From: Phoronis australis
Taxonomy: Eukaryota; Phoronida; Phoronidae
NCBI GenBank assembly: GCA_002633005.1
Contig: NMRA01000459.1
Span: forward strand, 109,047-171,046
Length of the DNA: 62,000 nt
Reading direction: 5' to 3'
In this document: positions 38,166-50,560 of the stretch, one piece after another
How the letters are laid out: the number at the start of each line of letters is the position of its first letter
Numbering within the stretch: the first letter of the stretch is position 1
The notes under the pieces: generated by a model
Database searches by the model: none
What the model was told of the DNA's origin: nothing
The model's input: only the letters and a program-made list of their open reading frames with translations
Program-made: the position numbers and the translations under genes

Positions 38166-40079
38166 CTCTNTTTGTCCATAATTCAAAACCTGTTTCAAAT
38201 TAAAGTGTACGATTTATTTGTTACACATCTGAACATTAGGATCGCCAGTTGTTTCAAAGTTTGAAATTGATCTGCATTGGTATTCAATTTTAAGCTCAAT
38301 TAAAAACGAGCACGGTTATCCGTCCATTTGAAATGATAACACACGATGAGATTGTTCTGCAAATAAACGCTGCTGTAAATTCCTAATTCACCAAAATGTT
38401 ATCCTGTTCACAAGATCCCAGAGTTCTCCCCATGTGTTCGTTGGTAACGCTTATTATCCCACAACATAGAATTCAGTGACTTATGGATTTTGTAAATCAA
38501 TTAGCGACTTAATTGATGCATAATTCCCAGAGCAAATAACAATATGCCGAAGGGTTATGAAACAGGCAATAGCTGGCAAAATGCGCCATTAAAACCGACG
38601 GCTGACGTGGAGTTTCAGATAATGATTTCGAAAGAACATTATTAAGACTGGCTGTGAAGTCCAAGCAGCAGTGTGAGCGCAGAGAGCTTACTGAGATGTA
38701 GGCCAAACAATGTTTACCCTGCTTATGCGTCTACACTCAGGTCACGTGGGTAATTGCATTTTGAAGTAAAAGTGAGGCAACGGGGAAGCCTCGAGTTAGA
38801 AAACTCTTCACACAGCGAAATCGACAAGCTTGATAAACGCGCAAGGTAATATAGGACCATAGAAAAATGTCCAAATATGGATAACTTTGAAACACCATAT
38901 CTCAGAAATGGTTGATTGGATTCATGTCAACCATTCAGATTATATTCTTTATGCACATTAATATGTTTTGCTTCTGGAAAAGAGATTATCATAAATAGAA
39001 CTTTTAAAATTTCCATGAAAAAAACAAGTTTTGCATGTAACGAAAACAAAACGACAATTTATGAAACTGTAACATCGTTTTTGAGATTTTAACGTGAAAT
39101 TGGACTTGTTATTGTTACCGTTGTTTTGCTATGATTGTGCCTTTCCTTTTATTAAGAATAATTCATCACGTGATCCAATTAATGACTGAATGGAATGACT
39201 AAGGAACGAGACAAATTTTGCAGACTTTCTATCTTCAGAAACTATAAACTTTTATCGAGTGACTAAATGCACACTAGACATGTCGACTAATTAAAGTTTT
39301 ACATGGGCACCATTTCACTCTTTGGTCATCCAGTAAATGCGTGCAAATTATGAAATACAGGTAGGCCACTCGATCCACGCTCATTCGATACAAATTTATT
39401 CTTCAGCTTCAGTATCACCCAAGTGTACAAGTATACTGTATGCGTTAAAACTATGAACCATGACTTCTAGAACTCACTGTAATCCAGTTTTTCAGACGTT
39501 GCGGAACCGCAGGGCTCCATCTGGCTACTGGCGGGAGATTGACGACTGCCTGGCCCCCACCGACGCAGAAAATTTCGCCCCCCTCCCCTGCCTGTGTTCA
39601 TACACAGCAGCTGCAACTGAAAGCCCTGTACCATTTGTCAGAGAACCCAAACCTTGTCTATTAAAAGAAGGGTCTTGGCTCTCACAGTGATCCCGCTCTC
39701 TGGTACCTTTAGTTACTCAAACCACGAACTCTCTCTGTGCTTTACCCTCATGTCTCTAACGAGTGTCCCTTGTAACTGAGGAGATCAAGGACCTGGGTAC
39801 GATCCGTACCCAGGCGACTTTGCCCGAATACATCTGCTCGTAGCTATAAAATGTGAAGTGTGCAGACAAGTACACGCCTACCATATACATGTACATGTAT
39901 ATACGTGTGTTTATCAGTATGCCTACCGGCACGATGAAAAGGAAATGCTTGGTTACCATGAATGCGTACGCGTAACAAACAAGTCCAGCAAGGAAATGAC
40001 ACTCAGTTGTTCATGATCAAGTCTACACCTAGTTTTGTCATGACAATCTTCTTTTTAGTCCCACTATTGTTTCAAACCC
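38166..40079. other. Intergenic region, no gene recognised
   Basis: AT-rich, with one N near 38170. A hairpin CTGGGTACG-ATC-CGTACCCAG lies at about 39793-39813. An open frame at 39460-39690 has no recognisable domain. Confidence 0.5.
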
Positions 40080-40750
40080 AACCACTCCGCTGAACTCGCA
40101 GCTACTGAATTCATCTACCCTCTTTACAAAATTTGCACAAAGGTTTGACCCAATTTCAATATTTATGGATCACAATATCCTAAAATCAAAGCATTAGGTG
40201 CATGTTTTCTCATAACGAATTTTGTTGGTTACAAAGCTACCTTGAAAATTGAAAACCGTTTGTCTGTCTTGATACTGTCACTTCGTCCTATCATGACATT
40301 TGTACAGGTGTACCACAGGGATCTCTTTCAGGACCTCTCCTACACCTGTATGTATAATCTGTGTAAATGACGTCACTTTCTCCAGCAAGGCACAGTTTAT
40401 TATCTAAGCAGACGACACATGCATGCTAATTCGTTTCCATATGAACAAGAATCATGACCTCAGCGATCAAACCGTCAGAATAAATAATACTCTACAAGAT
40501 GTTTTTGCTTGGCTAAAAACCAATAAATTGTCGCTTAACACAAGTAAAACTAAACTTATGCTATTTCGATTTCCACAGTAAAAAATCAGCGAAGCTGACA
40601 TTACTCTAATCAAAATCAACAATCAGAAAAATTATTAATAGGGTTTAATTAAAAATTTCAATTGATAGGTATTATTGTAGGCAATCGTCTTTGCAACAAG
40701 CATGCTCAGTAAATTTCTAACTACATTTCCAAAACGGTGAGCATTGACAC
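40080..40750 (+). mobile_element. LINE relic (jockey/CR1-like RT), left part
   Basis: In several frames: CWLQSYLEN, then DICTGVPQGSLSGPLL (the conserved RT block before the catalytic site), and later LSLNTSKTKLMLF-like, GIIVGNRLCNKHAQ and ISNYISKTVSI. Many stops. The reading breaks off at about 40750, where the inverted-repeat element starts, and resumes at 45861. Confidence 0.82.
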
Positions 40751-41167
40751 GCCGTAAAATGTAACAATTTCGTAAAATGTAACAACTGTTACATTTTACA
40801 TCATTGTTACATTTTACGTTGCTAGACACCTCCTGAAATGCAACAAGTTGTTATGTTTTATCCAATTGTTACAATTTACATGTATGTCTACTGCACCTGC
40901 GAGAAATGTATCATTGTTACATTTTACGAAAGCGACGTCATATTTCATAAGTTTTCATGGTATTTGTCACACTGAGGAAAACGGTTCAAACACGCTTCTT
41001 TCTCGGATTGTTTGAATGAAATTATGTCAAATGTGCCAGCTCGAATTTATAGATGTGTCCCCATGGACTTTACATTGTTTTTAACATGAATAGTTTCTTG
41101 GTATAGTAAAATGTTCCCCGTATAGTTTCAACTCCAAACAAAGGAGTTTCCGGGATCGGGTATCAAG

Positions 41168-42165
41168 TTTTTATGCGCCCCCATATTTATATGTAGGTGC
41201 ATTTTGCCGTAATCTCTGCCTGGGCGTCCGGGCGTCTGAGCAGGTGTGTTCCTATGGGCTTAACGACAGAGGACAACGAGTTTCGGAACAACCCGAATGC
41301 TGCTGTGCCCCCTAGTGGCAATATACTTTTTTTACGTTTGCCTCTGTATCTTTAAAAGTGCTCAATCGATTTTCATGAAATTTAATATGACACTATCCTC
41401 CCGTTTCGGATGGATTCGAGGCATTTTGCAACATCTAGTGGCCATTTTTTTACTATTTTCGAGTCTGTTTTTTATCGTCCTCCCCTATATCATCCAAACC
41501 ACTCACTCTAAGGATGATTGTGAAAATTGGAATGTAAGTTCTTACTATAAAGAGGACGGTTGATGGTGATTTTCCGACGACTTAGTGGCAGTTTTGTTTG
41601 CGCCCATAGCTGTATCTCCTATGCCCCTTTACTGAATTTAAACGTGTATTTATATGAAGTTCACAACGGAAGACGAATGCTTTCAGACAGATCCGACGAA
41701 CGCTGTGCCCCCTAGCGGCAATTTTATTTTTTCCGTTTTCCTCTGTTTCTCTGAAGTTCCTTGACTGATTTTTATGAAATTTGGTAAATAGCTTTCTGTT
41801 AAAGAAGCGATGACAGATTTGACGTATTTTGCGCCATCTAGTGTCCATGTTTACTGTTTTCTAGACAAAAGTCTGTTTTTGGCTTCCGCCCTCAGTCAAT
41901 CAAACCACTCTTAGGATGCTTGTGAAAATTGGAATATACATGTATGACCTTAGTGTGAAGAGGACGGTTGACGATGATGAAATTTCTCTGACGGATTTTC
42001 ATAAAATGTGGTAAATCGCTTTCTGTTAAAGAAACGGTGAAATTTTCCCGTTTATAAATGGATTCGAAGTATTTTGCACCATCTAGTGGCGATTTTTATG
42101 ATACAAAAACATTCTAGAAGCACACCGTTTGCGGTGTATTCGTGGGAGCATTTCAAATCTCTGCG
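41168..42165. mobile_element. CTAGTGGC minisatellite-type element, long copy 2
   Basis: Begins TTTTTATGCGCCCCCATATT and ends GTGTATTCGTGGGAGCATTT, matching both ends of the copy at 32345-33640. Internal units of 125-150 bp have the GTGCCCCCTAGTGGCAAT and GCGCCATCTAGTG cores. It is shorter by about 300 bp, consistent with fewer units. Confidence 0.8.
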
Positions 42166-43008
42166 TTGCTCTTGTTTATTGTTAAAGCGTTCTTGCAATC
42201 TTTTGTTGGCGCTCACAGGTCATAAACCAAGTTTGTGTCTGGCATTACTTTAAACACACTTCCCTTGGTAAGCACAACAGAAACAATGACATCGACTTTT
42301 GGCTAATTTTTATCGTATCTCTTCTGGAACAAACAACCATAAAAAAGATTTTTAAGAAGAATTCTATTTCAGAAGCCAATTTGACAGAAAAAGCACCCGT
42401 TTTAGTCCACGATAGTTTGATTTATTTCAGCCAGTGTTTTATTGCCTTGAAGTCGTCGCTAATGCAGTAATTGACCTGCCCTACATACACAAAAGGAGCG
42501 AGACAGATTACCACGGTAAATGCGAATTTCTTTAAGACATTGTAGAGGAAGGAAATAAAATCACACATTTATTTGCGGGCAGGTTGAAAGATATTTTTCC
42601 AGTGCAACAGCAAAAGATCGCCTTTGAGAAGGGTGAACCATTAATTTAAAAAAGTGACGACATATTTCCATCTTTTAAACAGCTTAAAAACTCAAACAGA
42701 TATCATTGTTCCTATGACGTCAAACCTGTCTGAAATAGTGGCGGTAACAACAAAACAGTCCATGACGTGTATACATTGAAATGGGAGGCCTAGCTGAGGA
42801 AACGGAAAATATTTTGGCATTCTGAAAGGACATAATCATTTTGCTCAAACCGGCTCTAGGCCGATAGTTTAAAGAGGCAAAAGTCAGGAAAAAGCTGCCC
42901 GTCGGCCTTTCGGACTACAAAAACATGCACTTTCTCTTTCATTATCTTTTAAGATAAAATATTAAATTGTTACTTTGTCAATGCTTGCTAGTGCGATGCA
43001 CATATAAT

Positions 43009-44452
43009 GGGGCTATTCGGAAAATCTGCAATAACTAGAGGGCGTGAGTGTACTAGTGGTGATAGATTAACAGCCTCGATTTCGCGAGCCCTTTAAATAC
43101 ATGGTGAAATGGCTTGCAGCCGTGCCAACTGAATCTGAGATTCCGTAAAAAGGGTGCTTCTATGAGAGGAAGTAAGCACGACCTCATACAAAGGTAAGGT
43201 TTGTGATTATTTTAACGATTATTCCATGATTATTCCACCGTTGCCTGTTAACTGAGGCACTCGCCGATGTCGACTTCGTGGCAGTCAGTCGCCAGCCAGA
43301 GTCTGGTTAATCTTTGTATGTTGTGATATGTGATACGATACTTGACGTAGCAATCGGGATCTTTTCGTACATCAAAGCATTATTATTGTTTGGAATGATT
43401 TCTAAAAGTTTATCAGTGACAGTTACATCAAGCAATGCTGAATTTTATGCTGTCAACTCGATACAGGTTGAGTTAAGATTACAATCCAATCCCAATGGCA
43501 AAGGGTACGTGAGTGATAAATATCCATTGCATTAGACTATTTGTTTACTCCCTATCATATGTCTTCTGGAAATCTATTACACGTTGAAATGGAAATCTAT
43601 CACGTCAGTTTTCACTTAACCTTTGGTTTTTAGGTTTGAAGGCTTGTTCCGTGCAGAGGAGATATGCATCGCTTCTGCACCGTCCCTGAATGGACAAAAA
43701 TTGATTTTTAGCATTTGACTGCAGCTAAGCAACAAGATCTTCTATTAGAAGAAAAACGGTTCCCTCAACCTTAGGCTAGAAGTATGCTTGACAGACCCAT
43801 GAACCTGTAATCTGAGTTTAAAATTGCTGAAAGTAACAAAATTAAAAAGGCTTGAAAATGGGTAACATAGGTTTGAAGTTGTCTCAAAAAACTTGTATAT
43901 TTTGCAGACAAGTGATGCGTTTAAAGAATTGTTATGGCTAGGGATAAAAAATAAAGACACAGTTTTATGCAATACTCATTATATACACCCTTGGTTTCTG
44001 AAAATAGTAATTACTTACTTTTATGTGAAACTGTAGACCAATCACGATATATTTTTGAAAAACAGGGATAACATTTTCGATCCAATCTGGAGTACTTAAT
44101 TATTCATATTTCAATATTTGTTCCAGGTTCAGTGACATTTTAAGGCCACTTCAAGCTGTATCATAGACAAGCTTTGTTACTCCGTTCTCTTCCCACAGCA
44201 CTTCCACACACNTGTTGACCGCAATTGTCCACAAATATAGTAACCTTAGGTCTTTTGGGAATTTGTGGCCACCTGTCGAAGACTTGCACCAGGGAAATTA
44301 GCAGTAATAAGGCTTAGCGCGACGACGTATTTTGATAAAAATTCCACCTTTTACCATTTGTTTACATGCAGACAGCCACGCATGCGCAATTCAATCACCA
44401 CTAGTACAGCAGCGACACCGCGATGAGAATTCTCCGAATAGCCCCATTAAAT
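43009..44452. mobile_element. 1.4-kb non-autonomous element with TA-flanked inverted ends
   Basis: Left end ATGGGGCTATTCGG (43009) and right end CCGAATAGCCCCAT (to 44452) are exact inverses, each flanked by TA. A second inverted block, TACTAGTGGTGA / TCACCACTAGTA, lies about 40-50 bp inside each end. TA duplication suggests Tc1/mariner-type mobilisation. The open frame at 43314-43535 is not transposase-like. It lies within the 5.1-kb inverted-repeat element. Confidence 0.65.
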
Positions 44453-45755
44453 ACAGAAATTGGACATTCTACTATTAATGGCCGTGGAGCTACGTGTCTC
44501 GTGAGTCGCCATTTTTGGAGTTGCAGCTCGCTGTCAACAACAGGCGTGGTTGTAAGCATATAAAGGAATTTGGTACAGAATATTAATCCTTTTGCGACAT
44601 CGCATAAAAAGCGCATAAACATCGCTGACTTCGACGTTAGGCCATTTTTGGTCCATATAACCCACTTCCAATGAAGCCTAGTTCAAATCACTATATTCTT
44701 CTAAGAATATAGGGGCCCGTTCGACATAAAATTGTTGGGTGTTTCGTGTGACCCGGTGACCGCAGCCACAGCCGACTAGTCGCAAGATCTCGAAAAATGT
44801 CTGCCTCCAAACTCCAGAGTTCAACTTAACGCTATTTTTGATCTTACACATGACCATGGAACCAGCCCCAGTTCTTCGAAAAGGATTATTTTAAACACGA
44901 GGAAAAATGGTAACACAGTGGTTATCCTCATGAAAGTCGCAAGTAAAAGATTGCAGTCTGAATTCAGTTCTTCGTGGCAAACTACAGAAGGATATAGTTA
45001 CATTTACGAATAACACGTGCTTGCCGATAGTTCAGAAATGTTTGAAGTTGGTGCTCGTCTAAACAAGATTTTAAATCTCAGCCTCCTCGTTTCCAAAAAG
45101 TAGGCCTACTCTGCATCCACAACAGTCAAGACGTTTCTCACAATATCGTTAAAGCTGAACATAAGAACCCCTTTAATTTTTTTGAAATAGCACCGGCTGT
45201 CCATTATGGGAAGCCCGGTGAAAACATTGAACCATAAATGAGATGATTTAGAAATCTTTGAGTACCATGATGTATTAGCACATTGCTAAACACCTATACT
45301 GTATTGTGTACATGTATATTGGAGTGGGTCTTCGTTAAATGAATTCAATAGTAATAACAATGACGATAACGAGTAATAATAGTAATAGTAATGTAACACT
45401 AATAAAAACGATTACGTGTTATCCAAAATCATGCCCTGTCAGCCAGCATTCATATGGAAGATGTATGCGAAAAGTGCGGCCCAAAAGGGTGTTTTTTCTC
45501 AGCAAAAATATTCTCCAAAATGGTGCCACTTTCGAAAAAATACTATCCAAAACTGTGCCTTTTCTGAATTTCTGTAACATAACTGTGCGAAAGGGAATTT
45601 TTACGCAAAATTACTCTCTAAGTGGGTCCCTTTTTGTCCGAGCCCACTCTCTAAATGGTATCCAAAATTTTCGGGCGGCACCCCTTGTCCAAAAATACTC
45701 GAGCACCCCCCGGCCGTGTCAAATATCACTTGTTCGTGATTTTAGTCGTTTTCTC
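44453..45755. other. Interior of the 5.1-kb element, unrecognised
   Basis: Includes a 10-bp-arm hairpin CTATATTCTT-CT-AAGAATATAG at about 44689-44710 and a run of loosely repeated phrases (CCAAAANNTGTGCC, CTCTAANTGG) at 45480-45710 that yields a 146-residue open frame of low credibility. Confidence 0.4.
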
Positions 45756-45860
45756 TGTAATATGACGTTGGTTTCGTAAAATGTAACAATGGTACATTTC
45801 TCGCATGTGCATTCGACGTAAAATGTAACATTTACGTAAAATTTAACAACTGCATTTTGT

Positions 45861-46620
45861 GTAACATTATGGAGATTCAATATTTGTGCGAGATTGAAAC
45901 TTTTGCAGAAAAAAACTTTGATAATTGTTAACAACTCTTCGCTTCTTTTCACACACAGAACCAACTTGCAGGGAAATCAGAACACTTCTTCTTGGGGACA
46001 TATTTAACCAAACTTGCCTAAAATTCTTCTATCAATACAGACATGATCAATTGCCCATTTACTTTTATAATAACAAATTTTTCCAATTCCGTCAGTCACC
46101 AAGAGATCTTCCCAGAATAAGCAGTCAACAAACTACCGACCTACAAAGAAAAAGTTGTGAAAATTCAATAAACAACTGTTATCCTTCCGAAATATGGAAC
46201 AGACAAAATCGTCAGGCATAGTTTACATGGGTTCTTCATCTACTTAAAAAGTTACCTATTAAGCACCTACAGCTCTCAGTGCAACGTTTTATAATGTTAG
46301 ATGAAGTAACGGTGATCACCTGTCTTACAACTTAGACATATGCTTTTCTAACCGAGCGGTTTCACTTGTATCCACAGTCTCTGTGTACAAATTTTTGTTA
46401 ACTACATTAAACGTTTTTAAATAATCTTGCATTACATTTTACTTTTCCGTAAAGTACGTTTTCAGTTGTATGTTGTTCTTATTAATTGTTATTATCTGTT
46501 TAATTTATTGTTACTCGGTGGTCTGCTTGTATTGGTCCCTGCCTTTGCTGGCCACCCAGTCGTATAACAATGTATATTTGATATGGTTTAAAAATTAAAG
46601 CTTATTTCTCCCTTTCTCTA
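45861..46620 (+). mobile_element. LINE relic (jockey/CR1-like), right part and 3' tail
   Basis: Continues the LINE interrupted at 40750: CNIMEIQYL, then RLKLLQKKT, HTEPTCREIRTLLLGDIF, LKFFYQYRHDQLPIYF and SEIWN, the C-terminal region typical of jockey/CR1-like ORF2. An AT-rich 3' part ends near AATTAAAGCTTATTTCTCCC. Frameshifted. Confidence 0.8.
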
Positions 46621-47019
46621 CCGTATCGTCGCATCTTTAGGCCCATGGACCTATATCCGAAATAGTACCTTTTTCGCGACTTTTTTATCAAGTAGTTCGT
46701 TTATTGGCCAGGCCCGTAGCCAGACCGAACCCCCCGCGGAAAAGGTCCAGCCCCAGCCTATCCGCTAGAGATAGGATATAGATGGACAACAACAACAACA
46801 TTGGTGCAGCTACTGGTACTACTAACTAAGATGAATTTGCTTCTGATTCAAGACGCTTCCCGTAATCATCGGGCCCTACCCGGCCCCGGGGCCCGACTTC
46901 GTCCGAGTGGTGTTTGCGCATGACAGGATCGTGCAGATGATTAGAGGAGGCTTTACATGTACGTCATTTATTGGCACTGAGCATGCGTGGTTATTACACC
47001 ATTATTGTCGAAATTATCG
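46621..47019. other. Short intergenic stretch
   Basis: Contains a GC-richer segment with GGGCCCTACCCGGCCCCGGG near 46870 and a brief (AAC)4 at 46790. No gene recognised. Confidence 0.5.
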
Positions 47020-47418
47020 TTGGACAGATGGCTGAACGTTACACCTCTAAATTACGTGCGTAAGTTAATTCTTAGAAGCGTAAAGTAATTATTTATTTAC
47101 GACTTAAAGAAATTATTTACGGCGTAAAGAAATTATTCGCGGGGTAAAGTAATTATGGCGTAAAGTAATTGTTACATTACGGCGTAAAGTTAGTATTTGC
47201 GGCAATAAAAGTTACTTTACGCCATTCAGAGTTTTTTTACGCCGCAAGTAATTACTTTACGCCGCAAATAATTATTTTACGCTGCAAAAAATTACTTTAC
47301 GCCGTAAATAATTACTTTATGCCACAAATAATTCCATTATGCCGCAATTAATTACGCCTCTTACAAGAATTATCTTACGCACGTAATTTAACGGCGAAAC
47401 GTTCACCCATTTGGCCAA
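47020..47418. mobile_element. Foldback MITE, GGCCAAATG family, copy 2
   Basis: The right end reversed reads TTGGCCAAATGGGTGAACGTT, and the left end reads TTGGACAGATGGCTGAACGTT. Inside, TAAATTACGTGCGTAAG at the left faces its inverse at the right. The interior is two opposed arrays of a unit of about 23 bp (GGCGTAAAGTAATTAT on the left, ATTACTTTACGCCGCAAATA on the right). About 400 bp, non-coding. Confidence 0.8.
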
Positions 47419-48430
47419 CAATAGGGTAACAAGAGAGTCTAGAAGTGAATGTCTATTACTCAGCAGCGAAAGAGCTCTCAAACAGTAGTGTTGCGTGAAT
47501 GTCTTAAAATCGATCAAGAAACAAAACAGCAGAAAATATGATTGTTATCTGCTATTTTGGTATTCTTGCTAGCTTAGTATGGTGACGTGCAGGCATTTCA
47601 AATTTCGAATTGAAGGTGATCGTAAAATGATTGTTGTTCATCCAATGTCCACTTTGATTGTGGATTGGTGGATTGACATGCATGCGTGTATACACGTGTG
47701 TGCGTTTCCATTCTTTTAAATCCATTACACACCGACGGTAAGTTCACTATAGGTAGTCCTCCGTCGTTGCTCATAGATCAGACATTTGACTACCGTGTGT
47801 TCTTGCACTGAGGAAACGATCATGTTCACATTATTAGGAAAAAGCAGGTCTAGACCTAATAAAACTTTGGTCAATGAAGAAAGTAGTCCCTTGTCAATCA
47901 GTGGCAATAGTGCACACTGGCAGACTTCATACGAGCAACAAACTTGATGGAAGAGAAAAGATTTCCAAAGTTTCGTGTCACTATTCCGAAAGTTCACTAC
48001 TCCGAAGGTCAGCTTCTCTGAAGTTTCACTACTCCTAAGGTTCATTAGTCGGACTGTCTGCTATTGAGTCGGAACTGACATAAATGAAATATTGCATTTG
48101 TGTCCATTTAGTAACCAATGAAAGGGTTGAATAGTTCTTAAAACATTGATTGCATTGTTTACAAATGAGCTCAGTTCCAATCGCTGTCAAATGTGATTCT
48201 TGAACCTAACTAACGACTCATCCTCACGCAGGAACAACATCTGGGGCACGGGTCTGGGTTGCGGCGACCAACGGCTTTTTTTAAATTTAAAAAGACTGAA
48301 TGGGACAAGATAACCTTCTAACTATATATTTAGTTTCGNGCCGTAAGCGCGGTTCCTTCGGGTGACGTAATAATTCGTCAATATCAATACTTCGTATTAT
48401 TTTAAAAGGATAGCAATAGCTGTGATGATT
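47419..48430. other. Intergenic region, no gene recognised
   Basis: Only short open frames. Near 47985-48045 there are three short repeats of TCACTACTCCGAAGGT type. One N near 48340. Confidence 0.5.
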
Positions 48431-48431
48431 T

Positions 48432-49125
48432 CCACCACTCCTCGTTCTGTCACCTGCTAATGAATCACTGGCGTCAATCTTCCAAATTAAAAGTATACCA
48501 AACAAGGTTTTGTCCTATTCACAGATACTATAAAAACGGACTTTCCCATCCATGTCTCTGAAACAAAATAATGCTCTGTAACGGCTCCACAACCCTCTAA
48601 AGTTTGGAGGAAAATTGGAAAACTCCTTGCAAACTCTGCTAAAGAGGCAAGCGTGACCAACGCTTTTAGCGAGTTGCGCGACATCTGTGGGAAAAGACTA
48701 CCCACCAAGGACCGTAATGTCCAATTCGTGAGGCAGTGGGTATGAATTCTTAGTTGATTCTTGCTTAATCATTCAAGATTGACGCCAATGATGCATCAGC
48801 AAGTGAGAGAACGGAGATTGGTTTAAATCATCAAAATAGGGTTTAGAATCCTTTTTAAGGAAAGAATCAATTAAAAATTCATACATCCCATGTCACAGTT
48901 TGGACAATATAGTCCTTTGTGGGTGGACTTTTCCTACAGTTGCCGTTTAAGTCGCAAAAAGCGTAGGTCGCTTTTCCGTTTAGCAAACTTTGGAAGGAGT
49001 TTTCAAAATTTTCAGCAAACTTTTGTAGGTTGTTCATGGTTACAGAGTATTATTCGTTTCAGAGAACTGGATTGGAAAGTCATTTTTAGAATCTGTCAAT
49101 AGGCCAAATCCGGGTTTGGCATCAT
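48432..49125. repeat. Large imperfect inverted repeat, about 0.7 kb
   Basis: The left arm (about 48498-48760) is matched in reverse by 48880-49125: for example ACGGACTTTCCCATCCATGT against its inverse, AAACTCCTTGCAAA against TTTGGAAGGAGTTT, and GGGTGGACTTTTCC against its counterpart. A second nested pair joins 48432-48483 with 48773-48826 (GGCGTCAATCTT and AAGATTGACGCC). It is a foldback element or head-to-head repeat copies. A further single arm lies at 15755-15967. Confidence 0.75.
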
Positions 49126-50370
49126 TTTAAAAATGCAACAGATACTTATTTTTTCGTATTCCTAAGACATGCTGGCAATTTCATATGCGTATGAAATCAA
49201 TACCCGGACGTTGTTTTCGACATACTACACAACTCAGCGCATCTAATAACCGAAGTATCGTTTACTTTTGCATGTAAAAGTATAATCATTAAACCTGTGT
49301 TCGAAGTTTTAGATATTTTCGTTGTAGTGATCCTGCAGAATAATGGGCTGTTCCCTTTTCCAGCGATGTAAGTAACACGCAAAAATACTACCAGATAAAA
49401 ATTTCGTCCGAGTATGTATAAGCACGCCTGATTTGAAATTTTGGCGGAAGGTAACGCGAGAACGTTCTCTATCTGGACCACATTACATAACTGAATTTGA
49501 GTCCTATTCTTTACGAGTAACCGTCGCGGCATCCTCATTTCCGTCTCATCTCAGGAAGATAGAGCTGAGAGTCATCGTTGCGTATACAGATTTCCCTTCC
49601 CTCTAATTAAGCTGCGTCAAGGGCTTTACTGAAACTATACCGGGTCGATTTTTGCAAAATATCAAAGGTCCACCGTTCCAGAAATTCGAACCAACCCCTG
49701 CGCAATGCTGGCTACGATGCTGTTGGCGCATATAAGCACAGTTCTGCCCACACGCCCATGGACCTAATGGCGTGGCAATACGGGGAATTTTTTAACAAGT
49801 TCGTATTACTTTATACCGGTAATGGGCACGATGACCTGGTACAGAAATTGACTAACTTTGACTAAACCAGACAAAACAGGCCTTAACTCTTTTTAAAATT
49901 ATAGGAGATGTGTATTTTCATCAAAAAATACCATGGAATAGTCAAGGAGAAAATAAATTGCCTTGGTTTTGATGGGGTTGGCCTGCCTTTCCAAGTTCAT
50001 TAATATCGATCGCCCAATTCGTTGTGATAGCAGTAATCAGAACCCATTGGCAAGAAGCATTCTGAGACCACCCAGTTAAAAACAACAAGCTTATTCTAAG
50101 ATGTCATTCATTAGGTCGTTCCTATGGGAAAGAAATGCTCTTTCAATTTACTGGTGAGACAAGACCACCACCTGAAACCTCTGGAACACTTCGCCACTCG
50201 GAGGAATTTTTCACGTCTCAGGCTAAGTAGCCTAATGCTTTCTAGTCAATAAAGATCACGACCGAACCAGTTTGGGGTCATCACTAAAATCCAATGTACT
50301 CTTTAAACAGAACCTGCATTTTCGTGATCACCATTAACTCACGAGATAGTTGCGGAGACCTGAGACTAAT
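49126..50370. other. Intergenic region, no gene recognised
   Basis: An open frame of 113 codons on the minus strand (49197-49538) has no recognisable domain and no support from neighbours. Nothing else stands out. Confidence 0.45.
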
Positions 50371-50560
50371 CCAACTACTGTGAAGCCCTCTGGTGGCAGT
50401 TTTGGTTTCTTTGTGTTTGCCTTGATCAGACATTTCGGAGTTCCTTCCGTTGGTGAATGTTCTTTAAATTTGGCAAGCAATTTACCACAACGTAGACAAC
50501 AACACCTGCCCCGTTACAGACAGGTTTGACCTATTTTGTGTCCTCAAATGACCTTTTTAT
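50370..50560. repeat. CTAGTGGC minisatellite-type repeat, diverged fragment
   Basis: CTACTGTGAAGCCCTCTGGTGGCAGTTTTGGTTT is followed by further unit-like pieces, including CTATTTTGTGTCCTCAAATG, resembling a degraded unit of the elements at 32345 and 41168. Confidence 0.55.

Larger units (their letters stand above)
40751..45860. mobile_element. 5.1-kb inverted-repeat element inserted in a LINE
   Basis: Both ends consist of repeats of GTAAAATGTAACA. Reversing the left end (40865-40945) gives ATGACGTCGCTTTCGTAAAA, TACATTTCTCGCAGGTGCA and so on, and the right end (45756-45835) reads ATGACGTTGGTTTCGTAAAA, TACATTTCTCGCATGTGCA. The inverted ends extend at least 80 bp. The interior carries a CTAGTGGC element, a TA-flanked element and unrecognised sequence, but no transposase that I can see. 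About 35 codons of LINE sequence are missing at the junction, so exact target-site duplications were not found. Confidence 0.7.

Noticed and set aside
40751-40940. Regularly spaced GTAAAATGTAACA repeats as a CRISPR or operator array
   Set aside because: The repeats occur in both orientations and mirror the far end at 45756-45860, so they are element termini.
43314-43535. Transposase candidate within the TA-flanked element
   Set aside because: 73 residues without DDE or helix-turn-helix features.
45339-45779. 146-codon open frame
   Set aside because: It is composed of loosely repeated phrases inside the inverted-repeat element and includes the right terminal region.
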